Notes under the pieces: model-generated | Database searches by the model: none | Told to the model about the DNA's origin: nothing | What the model saw: only the letters and a program-made list of their open reading frames with translations | Assembly (NCBI GenBank): GCA_050485905.1 | Contig: JBJHCH010000019.1 | Coordinates: 1 to 39,639, forward strand | Source: JAWLCA01 sp050485905 | GTDB taxonomy: Bacteria > Pseudomonadota > Alphaproteobacteria > Rhodobacterales > Rhodobacteraceae | Length of the DNA: 39,639 bases | Direction of reading: 5' to 3' | Made by a program: the position numbers and the translations under genes | Shown: positions 26,358 through 33,692 of the stretch, in pieces | How the letters are laid out: each line of letters begins with the position of its first letter | Position numbering within the stretch: the first letter of the stretch is position 1

Positions 26358-27455
26358 ATGATCCGGCTGGAGCGGCGCCCGACGCCATCGAAATTCTGGG
26401 CAGCGATGACACCGGTGCTGGCGGTGGTGCTGACGATGATCGCGGGCGGGATCATGTTCGCCATCCTTGGCAAGGATCCGGTTCTGGCGATCAAGACGAT
26501 CTTCTACGATCCGCTGTTCAACCCCCAGTTCGCCGCCTATTCCCGCCCGCAATTGCTGGTGAAGGCGGGGCCGCTGATCCTGATCGCGGTGGGCCTGAGC
26601 CTCGGCTTCCGGGCCGGGGTCTGGAACATCGGGGCCGAGGGGCAATACATCATGGGGGCGCTGTTCGCGGCCGGGGTGGGGCTGGCGTTCTTCCCGGCCT
26701 CGGGCTGGTACATCTTTCCGCTGATGGTGCTGGCGGGTGCGTTCGGCGGATGGCTCTGGGCGATGATCCCGGCGATCCTGCGCACGCGGTTCAACACCAA
26801 CGAGATCCTGGTGTCGCTGCTGTTGGTCTATGTCGCGCAGCAGTTTCTTGCGGCGATGGCGCTGGGGCGGATGCGCAACCCCGATGGCGGCGGCTTCCCC
26901 GGCTCGCGCAATCTGGCGCAGTATCCGGCGGCGTCGAACCCGGAACTGATCGCCGGGACGGGGATGCACTGGGGTGTCGTGACGGCGTTCATCGTGGTGA
27001 TCTTTGCCTACATCCTGCTGCAGCGCCACTTGACCGGGTTCCACATCAAGCTGACCGGGCAGGCGCCACGGGCCGCGCGCTTCGCGGGTGTCAGCCCGGC
27101 GCGGCTGGTGATCTTCTGCCTGGGCTTCTCCGGCATCACGGCCGGGCTGGCGGGGATGTTCGAGGTGACGGGTCCGGCCAGCCAGATCAGCATCGACTTC
27201 AACCAGGGCTACGGTTTCGTGGCGATCATCGTGGCCTTTCTTGGTCGCCTGCACCCCATCGGGATCGTGCTGGCGGGGCTGCTGATGGCGCTGACCTATA
27301 TCGGCGGCGAGCTGGCGCAGTTCATGTTGCAACTGCCCAAGGCGGCGATTCAGGCGTTTCAGGGGATGCTGCTGTTCTTTCTGCTGGCGCTCGACATGGT
27401 GGCGAACTTCCGGCTGCGCTTCGGCCGGCCGGCACCGGTGCGGGGGGCGGCGTGA
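26358..27455 (+). CDS. ABC transporter permease, BMP/nucleoside family (first subunit)
   Basis: Encodes 365 residues with about eight to ten membrane segments of the BPD_transp_2 family, here the larger NupP/YufP-like subunit. Visible features are the cytoplasmic FRAGVWNIGAEGQYIMGA segment, typical of this type, the helix LRTRFNTNEILVSLLL, and GVSPARLVIF. It starts 10 bases after the ATPase stop (GAGGTGAGGCC before ATG 26358). Its stop overlaps the next gene's start by 1 base. Confidence 0.94.
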   Translation: MIRLERRPTPSKFWAAMTPVLAVVLTMIAGGIMFAILGKDPVLAIKTIFYDPLFNPQFAAYSRPQLLVKAGPLILIAVGLSLGFRAGVWNIGAEGQYIMGALFAAGVGLAFFPASGWYIFPLMVLAGAFGGWLWAMIPAILRTRFNTNEILVSLLLVYVAQQFLAAMALGRMRNPDGGGFPGSRNLAQYPAASNPELIAGTGMHWGVVTAFIVVIFAYILLQRHLTGFHIKLTGQAPRAARFAGVSPARLVIFCLGFSGITAGLAGMFEVTGPASQISIDFNQGYGFVAIIVAFLGRLHPIGIVLAGLLMALTYIGGELAQFMLQLPKAAIQAFQGMLLFFLLALDMVANFRLRFGRPAPVRGAA

Positions 27456-28387
27456 TGGATCTGTCGGCAATCAACCCGCTGGTGCTGATCGTGTCGCTGA
27501 TGGTGGCGGCGACGCCGATCCTGCTGGCCGCGATCGGGGAACTGGTGGTGGAAAAGGCGGGCGTGCTGAACCTGGGCGTCGAGGGGATGATGATCACCGG
27601 CGCGATCTTTGGCTTCGCGGTGGCGGTGGAGACGGGCAGCCCGACCATGGGATTCATTGGCGGCGCGCTAGGGGCGGCGGGGCTGGCGCTGATCTTTGCC
27701 GTGCTGACGCAGCTTCTGCTGGCCAATCAGGTCGCGACGGGGCTGGCGCTGACGCTGTTCGGCCTCGGCTTCTCGGCGCTGATCGGGCAGGGCTATATCG
27801 GCGTGCGCCCGCCATCCACTGCGCGGATCGAAGTGCCGCTGCTGGCCGAGATCCCGGTGCTGGGGCGGGTGCTGTTTCGCCATGACATGATGGTTTATGT
27901 CTCGCTGGCGCTGATCGTCGCGGTCTGGCTGGTGCTGAAATACACCCGCGTCGGCCTGATCCTGCGCGCGGTGGGGGAAAGCCACGATGCGGCGCATGCG
28001 CTGGGCTACCGGGTGGTGCGAATCCGCATCCTTGCCATCCTGTTCGGGGGCGCCTGCGCGGGGCTGGGCGGCGCCTATCTCAGCCTGATCCGCGTGCCGC
28101 AATGGACCGAGGGGATGACCGCCGGCGCGGGCTGGATCGCGCTGGCCATCGTGGTCTTTGCTTCATGGCGGCCGTGGCGGGTGCTGCTGGGTGCCTATTT
28201 GTTTGGCGGAATCGCCGTGCTTCAGCTTAACCTGCAGGCGGCAGGGGTGAAGATTCCGGTGGAGTACTTGTCGATGAGCCCGTACCTGATAACGATCCTG
28301 GTGCTGGTCATCATGTCCTCCAGCCGGTCGCGGGCGTCGCTCAACGCGCCCGCCTGCCTGGGGAAATCCTTCCACGCCTCGACCTGA
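27455..28387 (+). CDS. ABC transporter permease, BMP/nucleoside family (second subunit)
   Basis: Encodes 310 residues, the smaller NupQ/YufQ-like permease of the pair. It carries the equivalent segment EKAGVLNLGVEGMMITGA, a stretch of hydrophobic helices and RAVGESHDAAHALGYRV. The overlap of its ATG with the previous TGA suggests translational coupling. The tail after SSSRSRAS is short and variable. A 52-base gap separates it from the substrate-binding protein gene. Confidence 0.94.
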   Translation: MDLSAINPLVLIVSLMVAATPILLAAIGELVVEKAGVLNLGVEGMMITGAIFGFAVAVETGSPTMGFIGGALGAAGLALIFAVLTQLLLANQVATGLALTLFGLGFSALIGQGYIGVRPPSTARIEVPLLAEIPVLGRVLFRHDMMVYVSLALIVAVWLVLKYTRVGLILRAVGESHDAAHALGYRVVRIRILAILFGGACAGLGGAYLSLIRVPQWTEGMTAGAGWIALAIVVFASWRPWRVLLGAYLFGGIAVLQLNLQAAGVKIPVEYLSMSPYLITILVLVIMSSSRSRASLNAPACLGKSFHAST

Positions 28388-28402
28388 GGCCAAATCAGAA
28401 CC

Positions 28403-28416
28403 GGGCCGCGCGGCCC
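28403..28416 (+). promoter_or_regulatory. GC-rich palindrome before the BMP gene
   Basis: GGGCCGCGCGGCCC is a perfect 14-base palindrome with no T tract after it, 23 bp before the ATG of the substrate-binding protein. Such a structure between transport and binding-protein genes often stabilises the more abundant binding-protein message. That role is inferred only. Confidence 0.35.
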
Positions 28417-28439
28417 ATGCAACACGGGAGACAGAGGGA

Positions 28440-29513
28440 ATGACACTGAAGAAACTGCTCGCCAGCGCGGCAATCGCGCTGGGACTGGCCGGGGCGGCCC
28501 ATGCCGACGATCCGTTCAAGGTCGGGCTCGTCTACATCGGCCCCGTGGGTGACTACGGATGGAGCTATACCCACGATCAGGGCCGTCTGGCACTGGAGGA
28601 GCATTTTGGCGATGCGGTCGAGACCTCGTTCGTGGAATCCGTCCCCTATGGCGCGGATGGTGAGCGGGTGATGACGCAGATGGCGCTTTCGGGCGTCGAC
28701 ATGATCCTCGCGACCTCGTTCGGATATGGCCCGGATGTGAACAATGTCGCGGCGCGGTTCCCGAACGTGAAGTTTGAACATGCGACCGGCTACATCCAGG
28801 ATCAGCCGAATGTCTCGCTCTACAATGCGCGGTTCTATGAGGGGCGCGCGGTGATCGGCCATATCGCCGGCAAGATGACCGAGACCAACGTGGTCGGCTA
28901 CATCGCGTCCTTCCCGATCCCCGAGGTGGTGATGGGCATCAACTCGGCCTATCTGCACGCCAAGGCCGTGAACCCCGACGTGCAGTTCCGCGTCGTCTGG
29001 GTCTATAGCTGGTTCGACCCGGCGCGCGAAGCCGATGCGGCGAATGCGCTGATCGAACAGGGCGCCGACGTGCTGATGCAGCACACCGATTCCACCGCGC
29101 CCATAGCGATTGCAGAAGAAGCGGGGATCATGGCCTTTGGCCAGGCGTCGGACATGACTAGCTTCGGGCCGACCGCGCATCTGACCGCGATTCTGGATGT
29201 CTGGGGTCCCTACTACATCGAGCGGGTGCAGCAGGCGATCGACGGCAGCTATGAACAGGCGAATGTCTGGCAGGGGATCGGCGACGGGATGGTGGGCTTT
29301 GCCCCGATGAACGAGCGTATCCCGGCCGATGTGCGCGAAGAGGCCGAGGCGATGATCGCGGCCATCGCGGCGGGCGAGTATCACCCGTTCACTGGTCCGA
29401 TCAACCGGCAGGACGGATCGGCCTGGCTGGCCGAGGGCGAAACCGCGCCCGACGGCGATCTGCTTGGCATGAACTTCTATGTCGAGGGAATGACCGGCGA
29501 AGTGCCGAACTGA
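28440..29513 (+). CDS. BMP-family purine/nucleoside substrate-binding protein
   Basis: Encodes 357 residues with a signal peptide (KKLLASAAIALGLAGAAHA, cut before DDPFKVG), so it is secreted to the periplasm and not a lipoprotein, since no lipobox Cys is present. The mature part matches the BMP/PnrA family: VGLVYIGPVGDYGWSY, ATSFGYG, YIASFPIPEVVMGIN, WVYSWFDP and the Ser/Asp contacts near QASDMTSFGP. It binds ligand for the two permeases upstream. The sequence GAGACAGAGGGA before ATG 28440 is a modest RBS. A clear terminator follows. Confidence 0.95.
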   Translation: MTLKKLLASAAIALGLAGAAHADDPFKVGLVYIGPVGDYGWSYTHDQGRLALEEHFGDAVETSFVESVPYGADGERVMTQMALSGVDMILATSFGYGPDVNNVAARFPNVKFEHATGYIQDQPNVSLYNARFYEGRAVIGHIAGKMTETNVVGYIASFPIPEVVMGINSAYLHAKAVNPDVQFRVVWVYSWFDPAREADAANALIEQGADVLMQHTDSTAPIAIAEEAGIMAFGQASDMTSFGPTAHLTAILDVWGPYYIERVQQAIDGSYEQANVWQGIGDGMVGFAPMNERIPADVREEAEAMIAAIAAGEYHPFTGPINRQDGSAWLAEGETAPDGDLLGMNFYVEGMTGEVPN

Positions 29514-29533
29514 ACCTCTGGCATCCGGCACGG

Positions 29534-29560
29534 AAGGCCCGCCAGCAGGCGGGCCTTTCT
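29534..29560 (+). terminator. Terminator of the xdh-ABC operon
   Basis: AAGGCCCGCC (29534-29543) and GGCGGGCCTT (29548-29557) are perfectly complementary around the loop AGCA, followed by TTCTG. It lies 20 bases past the BMP stop and marks the end of a seven-gene transcript. Confidence 0.85.
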
Positions 29561-29650
29561 GAGTCTTGCGTCCCGGTCAGCGCCCGATACTGCCTGTTGC
29601 GCAATGAAGTCATGGCGTTGCCGAAGGGACTCGCCTTGCGAATTTTTCAC

Positions 29651-29686
29651 GTAACTCTCGCTTAACGTGTATTTGCGCGTTAGAAT
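29651..29686 (+). promoter_or_regulatory. Candidate CtrA box and promoter of tadD
   Basis: GTAA (29651-29654), seven bases, then TTAA (29662-29665) gives GTAA-N7-TTAA, one base from the CtrA consensus TTAA-N7-TTAA. It overlaps the -35 position of a -10-like TAGAAT at 29681-29686. The 49 bases from there to the tadD ATG include GAGGTGGCAGAG as RBS. Also, the outer bases CACG and ACGTG make the site near-palindromic. This is inferred from pattern only. Confidence 0.35.
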
Positions 29687-29734
29687 TCGCGCGATGGGTG
29701 CCATCAGAAGCGCCCCTTGCACGAGGTGGCAGAG

Positions 29735-30616
29735 ATGACGGACAGACAGGCGACCCCCCTGCGGGTGATGTTGGGCATTGCAGTTGCCGGAGGGCTGGCG
29801 CTTTCGGGCTGTGAAAACAGCGCGGAAGCCGATGCGACGCGGGCGCTGCAGGATCTCAACATGATCGATGAGACGAACCTCAACGAGATCATGCTGACGG
29901 CGGCCGATCCGCGCGAAGCGGTGAACTATTTCCGCCAGGCATCGGGCGAGCGGCCTGACAGGATTGATCTGAGACGCGCCCTGGCGCGGTCTCTGGTCCG
30001 CGCGGGGTTGGCCTCCGAGGCTGTGGGCGTGTGGCGCGAAGTGGCGGATGCGCCCAGTGGCACCAGCGAGGACCGGGTGCAACTGGCCGATGCGCTGCTT
30101 CGCACCAACGAATGGGACAAGGGCGCTGCCGAACTGGCCCGCGTGCCGCCGACCCACGAGACATTCGACCGCTACCGGCTGGAGGCGATGCTGGCGGATC
30201 ACCGCAAGCAGTGGAGCCGCGCCGACAGCTATTACGAAACCGCGGTCGGCCTGACTACGCGGCCGGCGGGCGTGCTGAACAACTGGGGCTTTTCCAAGTT
30301 GACCCGCGGCCAGCCGGCCGAGGCAGAGCGGATGTTCCGCGAGGCGCTGACCTATGATCAGAACCTGTTCGCAGCAAAGAACAATATGGCCATCGCACGC
30401 GGCGCGCAGCGCAACTACACCCTGCCGGTGATCCAGATGACGCAGGTGGAGCGCGCCGAACTGACCTATACGCTGGCGCTGGCTGCGTTGAAGCAGAATG
30501 ACGTGGTCATCGGGCGCACCCTGTTGCAAGAGGCCATCGACACCCATCCGCAGCATTTCGACCTGGCGGTGCGGGCGCTGCGGGCGCTGGATACGCAGGG
30601 CACGACCACCGGATGA
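29735..30616 (+). CDS. tadD: TadD-like TPR lipoprotein
   Basis: Encodes 293 residues with a lipoprotein signal ending in LSGC (Cys26), then tetratricopeptide repeats rich in helix pairs (ADPREAVNYFRQASGERPD, RALARSLVRAGLASEAVGVW, NWGFSKLTRGQPAEAERMF). TadD is the pilotin-like protein that helps the Tad secretin assemble. ATG 29735 is preferred over the in-frame TTG at 29717 because it has GAGG 8 bases upstream and gives a proper signal peptide. It overlaps the prepilin peptidase gene by 4 bases. Confidence 0.85.
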   Translation: MTDRQATPLRVMLGIAVAGGLALSGCENSAEADATRALQDLNMIDETNLNEIMLTAADPREAVNYFRQASGERPDRIDLRRALARSLVRAGLASEAVGVWREVADAPSGTSEDRVQLADALLRTNEWDKGAAELARVPPTHETFDRYRLEAMLADHRKQWSRADSYYETAVGLTTRPAGVLNNWGFSKLTRGQPAEAERMFREALTYDQNLFAAKNNMAIARGAQRNYTLPVIQMTQVERAELTYTLALAALKQNDVVIGRTLLQEAIDTHPQHFDLAVRALRALDTQGTTTG

Positions 30617-31116
30617 CCGCCACGACGGCCATTGCGGCGCTGTGGTTTCTGCCCTTCGTTCTGCCGATTGCGGCCTGGGTGGCTTGGAGCGATCTGGCGC
30701 GGATGCGGATTCCGAATGTCGCGGTGCTGGCGCTGCTGGCTGTCTTTCTGCTGATCGGGCCGCTGGTTCTGCCGCTGGATGTCTGGGCCTGGCGCTGGAC
30801 GCATTTCGCCGTGGCGCTGGCCGTGGGCTTTGTGCTGAACGTGGCGCGGGCGATGGGGGCGGGCGATGCGAAGTTCGCGGCCGCCATGGCGCCCTTCATC
30901 GCGCTGCAGGATATCGCTGTTTTCCTTGTACTTTTCTCGGCCCTGCTGCTGGCTGCCTTTGCCACGCACCGGCTGGCGCGGTCGGTGCCGCGGCTGCGCG
31001 ACCTGGCGCCGCACTGGGTAAGCTGGACGCGCGGGGACTTTCCGATGGGTCTGCCGCTGGCGGCTTCGCTGGCGGGCTATCTGGCGCTGGTCGCGGCTGG
31101 TCTGATTGCCGCTTGA
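30613..31116 (+). CDS. tadV: Type IV prepilin peptidase, TadV/CpaA-like (A24 family)
   Basis: Encodes 167 residues, almost all membrane. The two catalytic aspartates are in WSDLARMRIPN and GAGDAKFAAA, the family's conserved sites; short A24 peptidases like this lack the methyltransferase domain. It would cut prepilin leader peptides of Flp pilins. Start ATG 30613 overlaps the tadD stop (ATGA). The Flp pilin, TadA ATPase, TadB/C platform and RcpC are not in this window, so the rest of the machinery is elsewhere or beyond the boundary. Confidence 0.88.
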   Translation: MTATTAIAALWFLPFVLPIAAWVAWSDLARMRIPNVAVLALLAVFLLIGPLVLPLDVWAWRWTHFAVALAVGFVLNVARAMGAGDAKFAAAMAPFIALQDIAVFLVLFSALLLAAFATHRLARSVPRLRDLAPHWVSWTRGDFPMGLPLAASLAGYLALVAAGLIAA

Positions 31117-31129
31117 GCGGCTGAATCCG

Positions 31130-31185
31130 ACGTATGATTCACGTGCATCCGGCGTGCATATCACGTGCATACGTTGGTGCGTATC
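31130..31185. repeat. 11-bp tandem repeat array between convergent genes
   Basis: Four adjoining 11-mers, ACGTATGATTC (31130), ACGTGCATCCG (31141), GCGTGCATATC (31152) and ACGTGCATACG (31163-31173), are followed by a degenerate TTGGTGCGTATC (31174-31185). The core is CGTGCAT, and the period is close to one helical turn. The array lies between the stops of the prepilin peptidase and the OmpA-like gene. Confidence 0.75.
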
Positions 31186-31210
31186 TGTCGGCGTAGACGG
31201 GCGCGCATAA

Positions 31211-31250
31211 CGAAAGGCGCCGGTGCTGCGAGCAACACCGGCGCCGGATC
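31211..31250 (-). terminator. Terminator of the secretin/OmpA operon
   Basis: GGCGCCGGTG (31216-31225) and CACCGGCGCC (31236-31245) form a perfect 10-bp stem with loop CTGCGAGCAA. On the minus strand it is followed by TTTCGTTATG, so it should stop transcription coming from the OmpA-like gene, 35 bases past its stop. On the plus strand it has no T tract but may still act weakly. Confidence 0.75.
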
Positions 31251-31280
31251 GTGCTGGAATGGTGGGAGTGCGCGGGGCCG

Positions 31281-31925
31281 TCAGTCGCCGACCGCGAACC
31301 CGCCGGTGCCGCCGCTGACCCGCGGCAGGGGCCGCACGGCCGAGGCGATGTATTCCCGGTGCACGACCTGCATGTACTTGCCGCTGTGCACCATCGGGTG
31401 GCTTTGAACGAAGCCCGTCACCTCGGTCACGGTGCGGCGGTTGCGCTCCTCGGGCAGGGGGGTCTGGATCACCGGCCGGGTCTGACCGTAGGAGACCATC
31501 GCCTCCAGCCGCGAGCGGCTGATGCCGCGGCTCACCAGATAGTTGACCACCGCATTCGCCCGCCGCAGGCCGAGGGCCTGGTTATAGGCGGCGCTGCCCA
31601 CCAGATCGGTGTGGCCATAGACCCGGAAGCGGACCTCGGGGTATTGCCGGATCCAGTGCGCCTGCCGGTCGAGCGCGGCGCGGGCCTGGGCGTCGAGGGC
31701 CGAGCTGTCGAAGGCGAAGGTCACGGTCGACGGCACTTCCTGGGCGAAGCGCGTGCCGAGTTGCACCGCCGCGTCGCGCTGCCCCGACTGCACGTCGCTG
31801 TTGTAGCCCACGGCCTGCCCGAAGGTGCCGGTATCCAGCTGGCTTCCGGCCTCGGAGTTGAAGGTGACGGGGTTGCAGCCTGCAAGGGCAAGCGCGCCGG
31901 CGCCGATCAGCAGAATGTGTCTCAC
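31281..31925 (-). CDS. OmpA-family peptidoglycan-associated lipoprotein of the Tad system
   Basis: Encodes 214 residues from GTG 31925, giving MRHILLIGAGALALAGC with lipobox Cys17 and a GGGGA RBS about 7 bases upstream. A longer ATG at 31952 is in frame but overlaps the secretin by 14 bases and lacks a signal. The C-terminal two thirds are an OmpA domain: FAFDSSALD, then FRVYGHTDLVGSAAYNQALGLRRANAV. Such lipoproteins anchor outer-membrane pieces to peptidoglycan, and in Rhodobacterales Tad loci one follows the secretin gene. It is in operon with the secretin. Confidence 0.87.
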   Translation of the reverse strand: MRHILLIGAGALALAGCNPVTFNSEAGSQLDTGTFGQAVGYNSDVQSGQRDAAVQLGTRFAQEVPSTVTFAFDSSALDAQARAALDRQAHWIRQYPEVRFRVYGHTDLVGSAAYNQALGLRRANAVVNYLVSRGISRSRLEAMVSYGQTRPVIQTPLPEERNRRTVTEVTGFVQSHPMVHSGKYMQVVHREYIASAVRPLPRVSGGTGGFAVGD

Positions 31926-31938
31926 TGGTATTCCCCGA

Positions 31939-33324
31939 TCAATCCATGACATAGCCGTAGGCCCCGCTGAAATCCTGCCGCGCGACCTCTCCCACTGCGC
32001 CGGCCTGACGGGCGCCGCGGGCCGTTTGCCCGAACAGGAAGAAGTCGCGCTCGGTCGGCGGGCGTACCCGGTCGGTCGGCATCGCCAATGCCGCGCCACG
32101 GGTGGGCGAGACCAGATGCGGGGTCACGATGATGACCAGTTCGCTCTGCTCGCGCTGATAGCTGGCGCTGCGGAACAGCGCGCCCAGCACGGGGATGTCG
32201 CCGATCCAGGGCACCTGATTGCTGACATTGCGGAAATCGTCCTGCAACAGGCCCGCGATGGCGAAGCTTTCGCCGTCCCGCATCTCGACCGTGGTGGAGG
32301 TTTCGCGGCGGCGGAAGGCGTTCAGCGTGAACCCGCCCGACTGCACCGTGACCGTGGGGTCGATGCCGCTGACGGCGGCGTTGATCACCAGATTGATCTG
32401 GTTGCCATCGACCACGAAGGGGGTGAAGTTCAGTTCGACGCCAAAGGGCTTGTATTCGACGGTGACCTGGTTTTCCTGGCTGCGCACCGGGATCGGGTAT
32501 TCACCGCCGGCGAGGAATTTCGCCTCTTGCCCCGACAGGGCGACAAGGTTCGGCTCGGCCAGTGTGCGCACCAGGCCCTTGGCCTCCAGCGCCTCGATCG
32601 CGACGTTGAACTGCAGCGCGCCGGTGCCGAGGTTCAGGGCAAAGCCGCCCGCCGCGTCGGCCAGTCCGCTGCCGATGAAGGTCTGGGCGGCGACCCGCCC
32701 GCCCGAGGTGATCGGTGCCGCAACGCCGGGTTGCGTGCCAAAGGTTGTGAAACCCAGCCCCTTGCTGACCGACCGGCTCATCTCGGCAAAGCGGACCTTC
32801 AGCATCACCTGCTGGGTTCCGCCAACGCTCATCAGGTTCGACACCCGGTCGGGGGCATAGCGGTTGGCCAAGTCAAGCGCGCGGTCCAGCTTTGCGGTGC
32901 TGGAGACCACGCCCGACAGTACGATGCCATCGTTGGCGGTGCGCACCTCGATCCGCTCGCCCGGCAGAATCTGGCCGAGGCGTTCCTTGAACTCCTCGAT
33001 ATCCGGGGTGACGTGGATGTCGACGCTGGCATGGAGATTGCCCTCGGGGCCAAGGATCGTCAGGGTTGTGCGACCGGGCACCTTGCCGAGAATGTAGATC
33101 GTCCGGTCGGATAGGCTGGAGATGTCTGCAATCGACGGATTGGCGATTGAAAGCTCCGCAAAGGGGCCCTCGTTCTCGACCACGATCGCGCGGTTCATCG
33201 GGACCGTCAGGGTGGAATGAACCCCCGCGCCAAGCACGCGAAGCTCGGCCCGGCCCTCGCCGGGGGCGCCGAGCACGAGGCCAAGGCAAAGCCCTGCCAC
33301 AACCGGCATAAATGAAAGTTTCAC
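31939..33324 (-). CDS. rcpA: Tad/Flp pilus secretin, RcpA/CpaC family
   Basis: Encodes 461 residues, the outer-membrane channel of the Tad pilus. A signal peptide (SFMPVVAGLCLGLVLGAPGEGRA) is followed by a PilN/BON-type N-domain (VENEGPFAELSIANPSIAD, VLSGVVSSTAKLDRALDLANRYAPD) and a secretin core (NVAIEALEAKGLVRTLAEPNLVAL, VEYKPFGVELNFTPFV, FAIAGLLQDDF, ELVIIVTPHLVSP). The start is GTG at 33324 with AGGTAGGG upstream; MKLSF is the expected N-terminus. The gene ends 14 bases before the first OmpA start, so the two form an operon on the minus strand. Confidence 0.92.
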   Translation of the reverse strand: MKLSFMPVVAGLCLGLVLGAPGEGRAELRVLGAGVHSTLTVPMNRAIVVENEGPFAELSIANPSIADISSLSDRTIYILGKVPGRTTLTILGPEGNLHASVDIHVTPDIEEFKERLGQILPGERIEVRTANDGIVLSGVVSSTAKLDRALDLANRYAPDRVSNLMSVGGTQQVMLKVRFAEMSRSVSKGLGFTTFGTQPGVAAPITSGGRVAAQTFIGSGLADAAGGFALNLGTGALQFNVAIEALEAKGLVRTLAEPNLVALSGQEAKFLAGGEYPIPVRSQENQVTVEYKPFGVELNFTPFVVDGNQINLVINAAVSGIDPTVTVQSGGFTLNAFRRRETSTTVEMRDGESFAIAGLLQDDFRNVSNQVPWIGDIPVLGALFRSASYQREQSELVIIVTPHLVSPTRGAALAMPTDRVRPPTERDFFLFGQTARGARQAGAVGEVARQDFSGAYGYVMD

Positions 33325-33422
33325 GAGACCCTACCTGTATTTATTTTGAACTGCTCAACCCCTAGTTTAGTCTCAGGCTGTGCAACTCGCCAAATTTTTT
33401 CACATTGGCAGCGAATCAAGCG

Positions 33423-33465
33423 GCGGATCTGTGGATAACCTGTGGATAAATGGCAACAGATCCGC
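33423..33465. promoter_or_regulatory. Two perfect DnaA boxes inside an inverted repeat
   Basis: TGTGGATAA occurs at 33430-33438 and 33441-33449, 11 bases apart and in the same orientation. Its complement TTATCCACA is the E. coli consensus DnaA box. They are enclosed by perfect 10-base arms GCGGATCTGT (33423-33432) and ACAGATCCGC (33456-33465). The site is about 100-140 bp upstream of the secretin start and downstream of tRNA-Lys on the minus strand. A DnaA-controlled promoter, or a DnaA-binding reservoir, is possible. Confidence 0.7.
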
Positions 33466-33515
33466 GCCTTATGGCCGGATTTTCACGCTCTGCGGATTGT
33501 TGCCGGTGGGAAAAG

Positions 33516-33592
33516 TGGTGAGCCCGGAAGGATTCGAACCTTCGACCTACTGATTAAAAGTCAGCCGCTCTAACCAACTGAGCTACGGGCCC
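33516..33592 (-). tRNA. tRNA-Lys (anticodon TTT)
   Basis: The minus strand reads GGGCCCGTAGCTCAGTTGG at the 5' end, then the anticodon arm with TTT, and a T arm with GGTTCGAATCC. The acceptor stem GGGCCCG pairs with CGGGCTC with one G-U pair, and CCA is encoded at the 3' end. The anticodon loop is ACTTTTAAT, with T at 33 and A at 37, giving Lys. It is 77 bases and stands alone between the secretin region and dapF. Confidence 0.97.
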
Positions 33593-33692
33593 CAACATCG
33601 GGCCTGATAGAAACATCGCCCTGCAGGGTCAAGCCCAAAAGGCGCGGCCGGGGCATCTGGCGTTGCGCCCGCGTGGGGCGTATATCGCCGCC

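Noticed and set aside
24912..27470. A long minus-strand frame opposite the ABC transporter genes
   Set aside because: His/Gln/Arg-rich shadow of the real plus-strand genes with no domain.
31165..31407. A plus-strand 80-residue open frame after the prepilin peptidase
   Set aside because: It overlaps the 11-bp array, the terminator and the end of the OmpA-like gene, and shows no RBS or domain.
33423..33465. A chromosomal origin of replication
   Set aside because: Only two DnaA boxes, no long AT-rich unwinding region and no origin-associated genes nearby.
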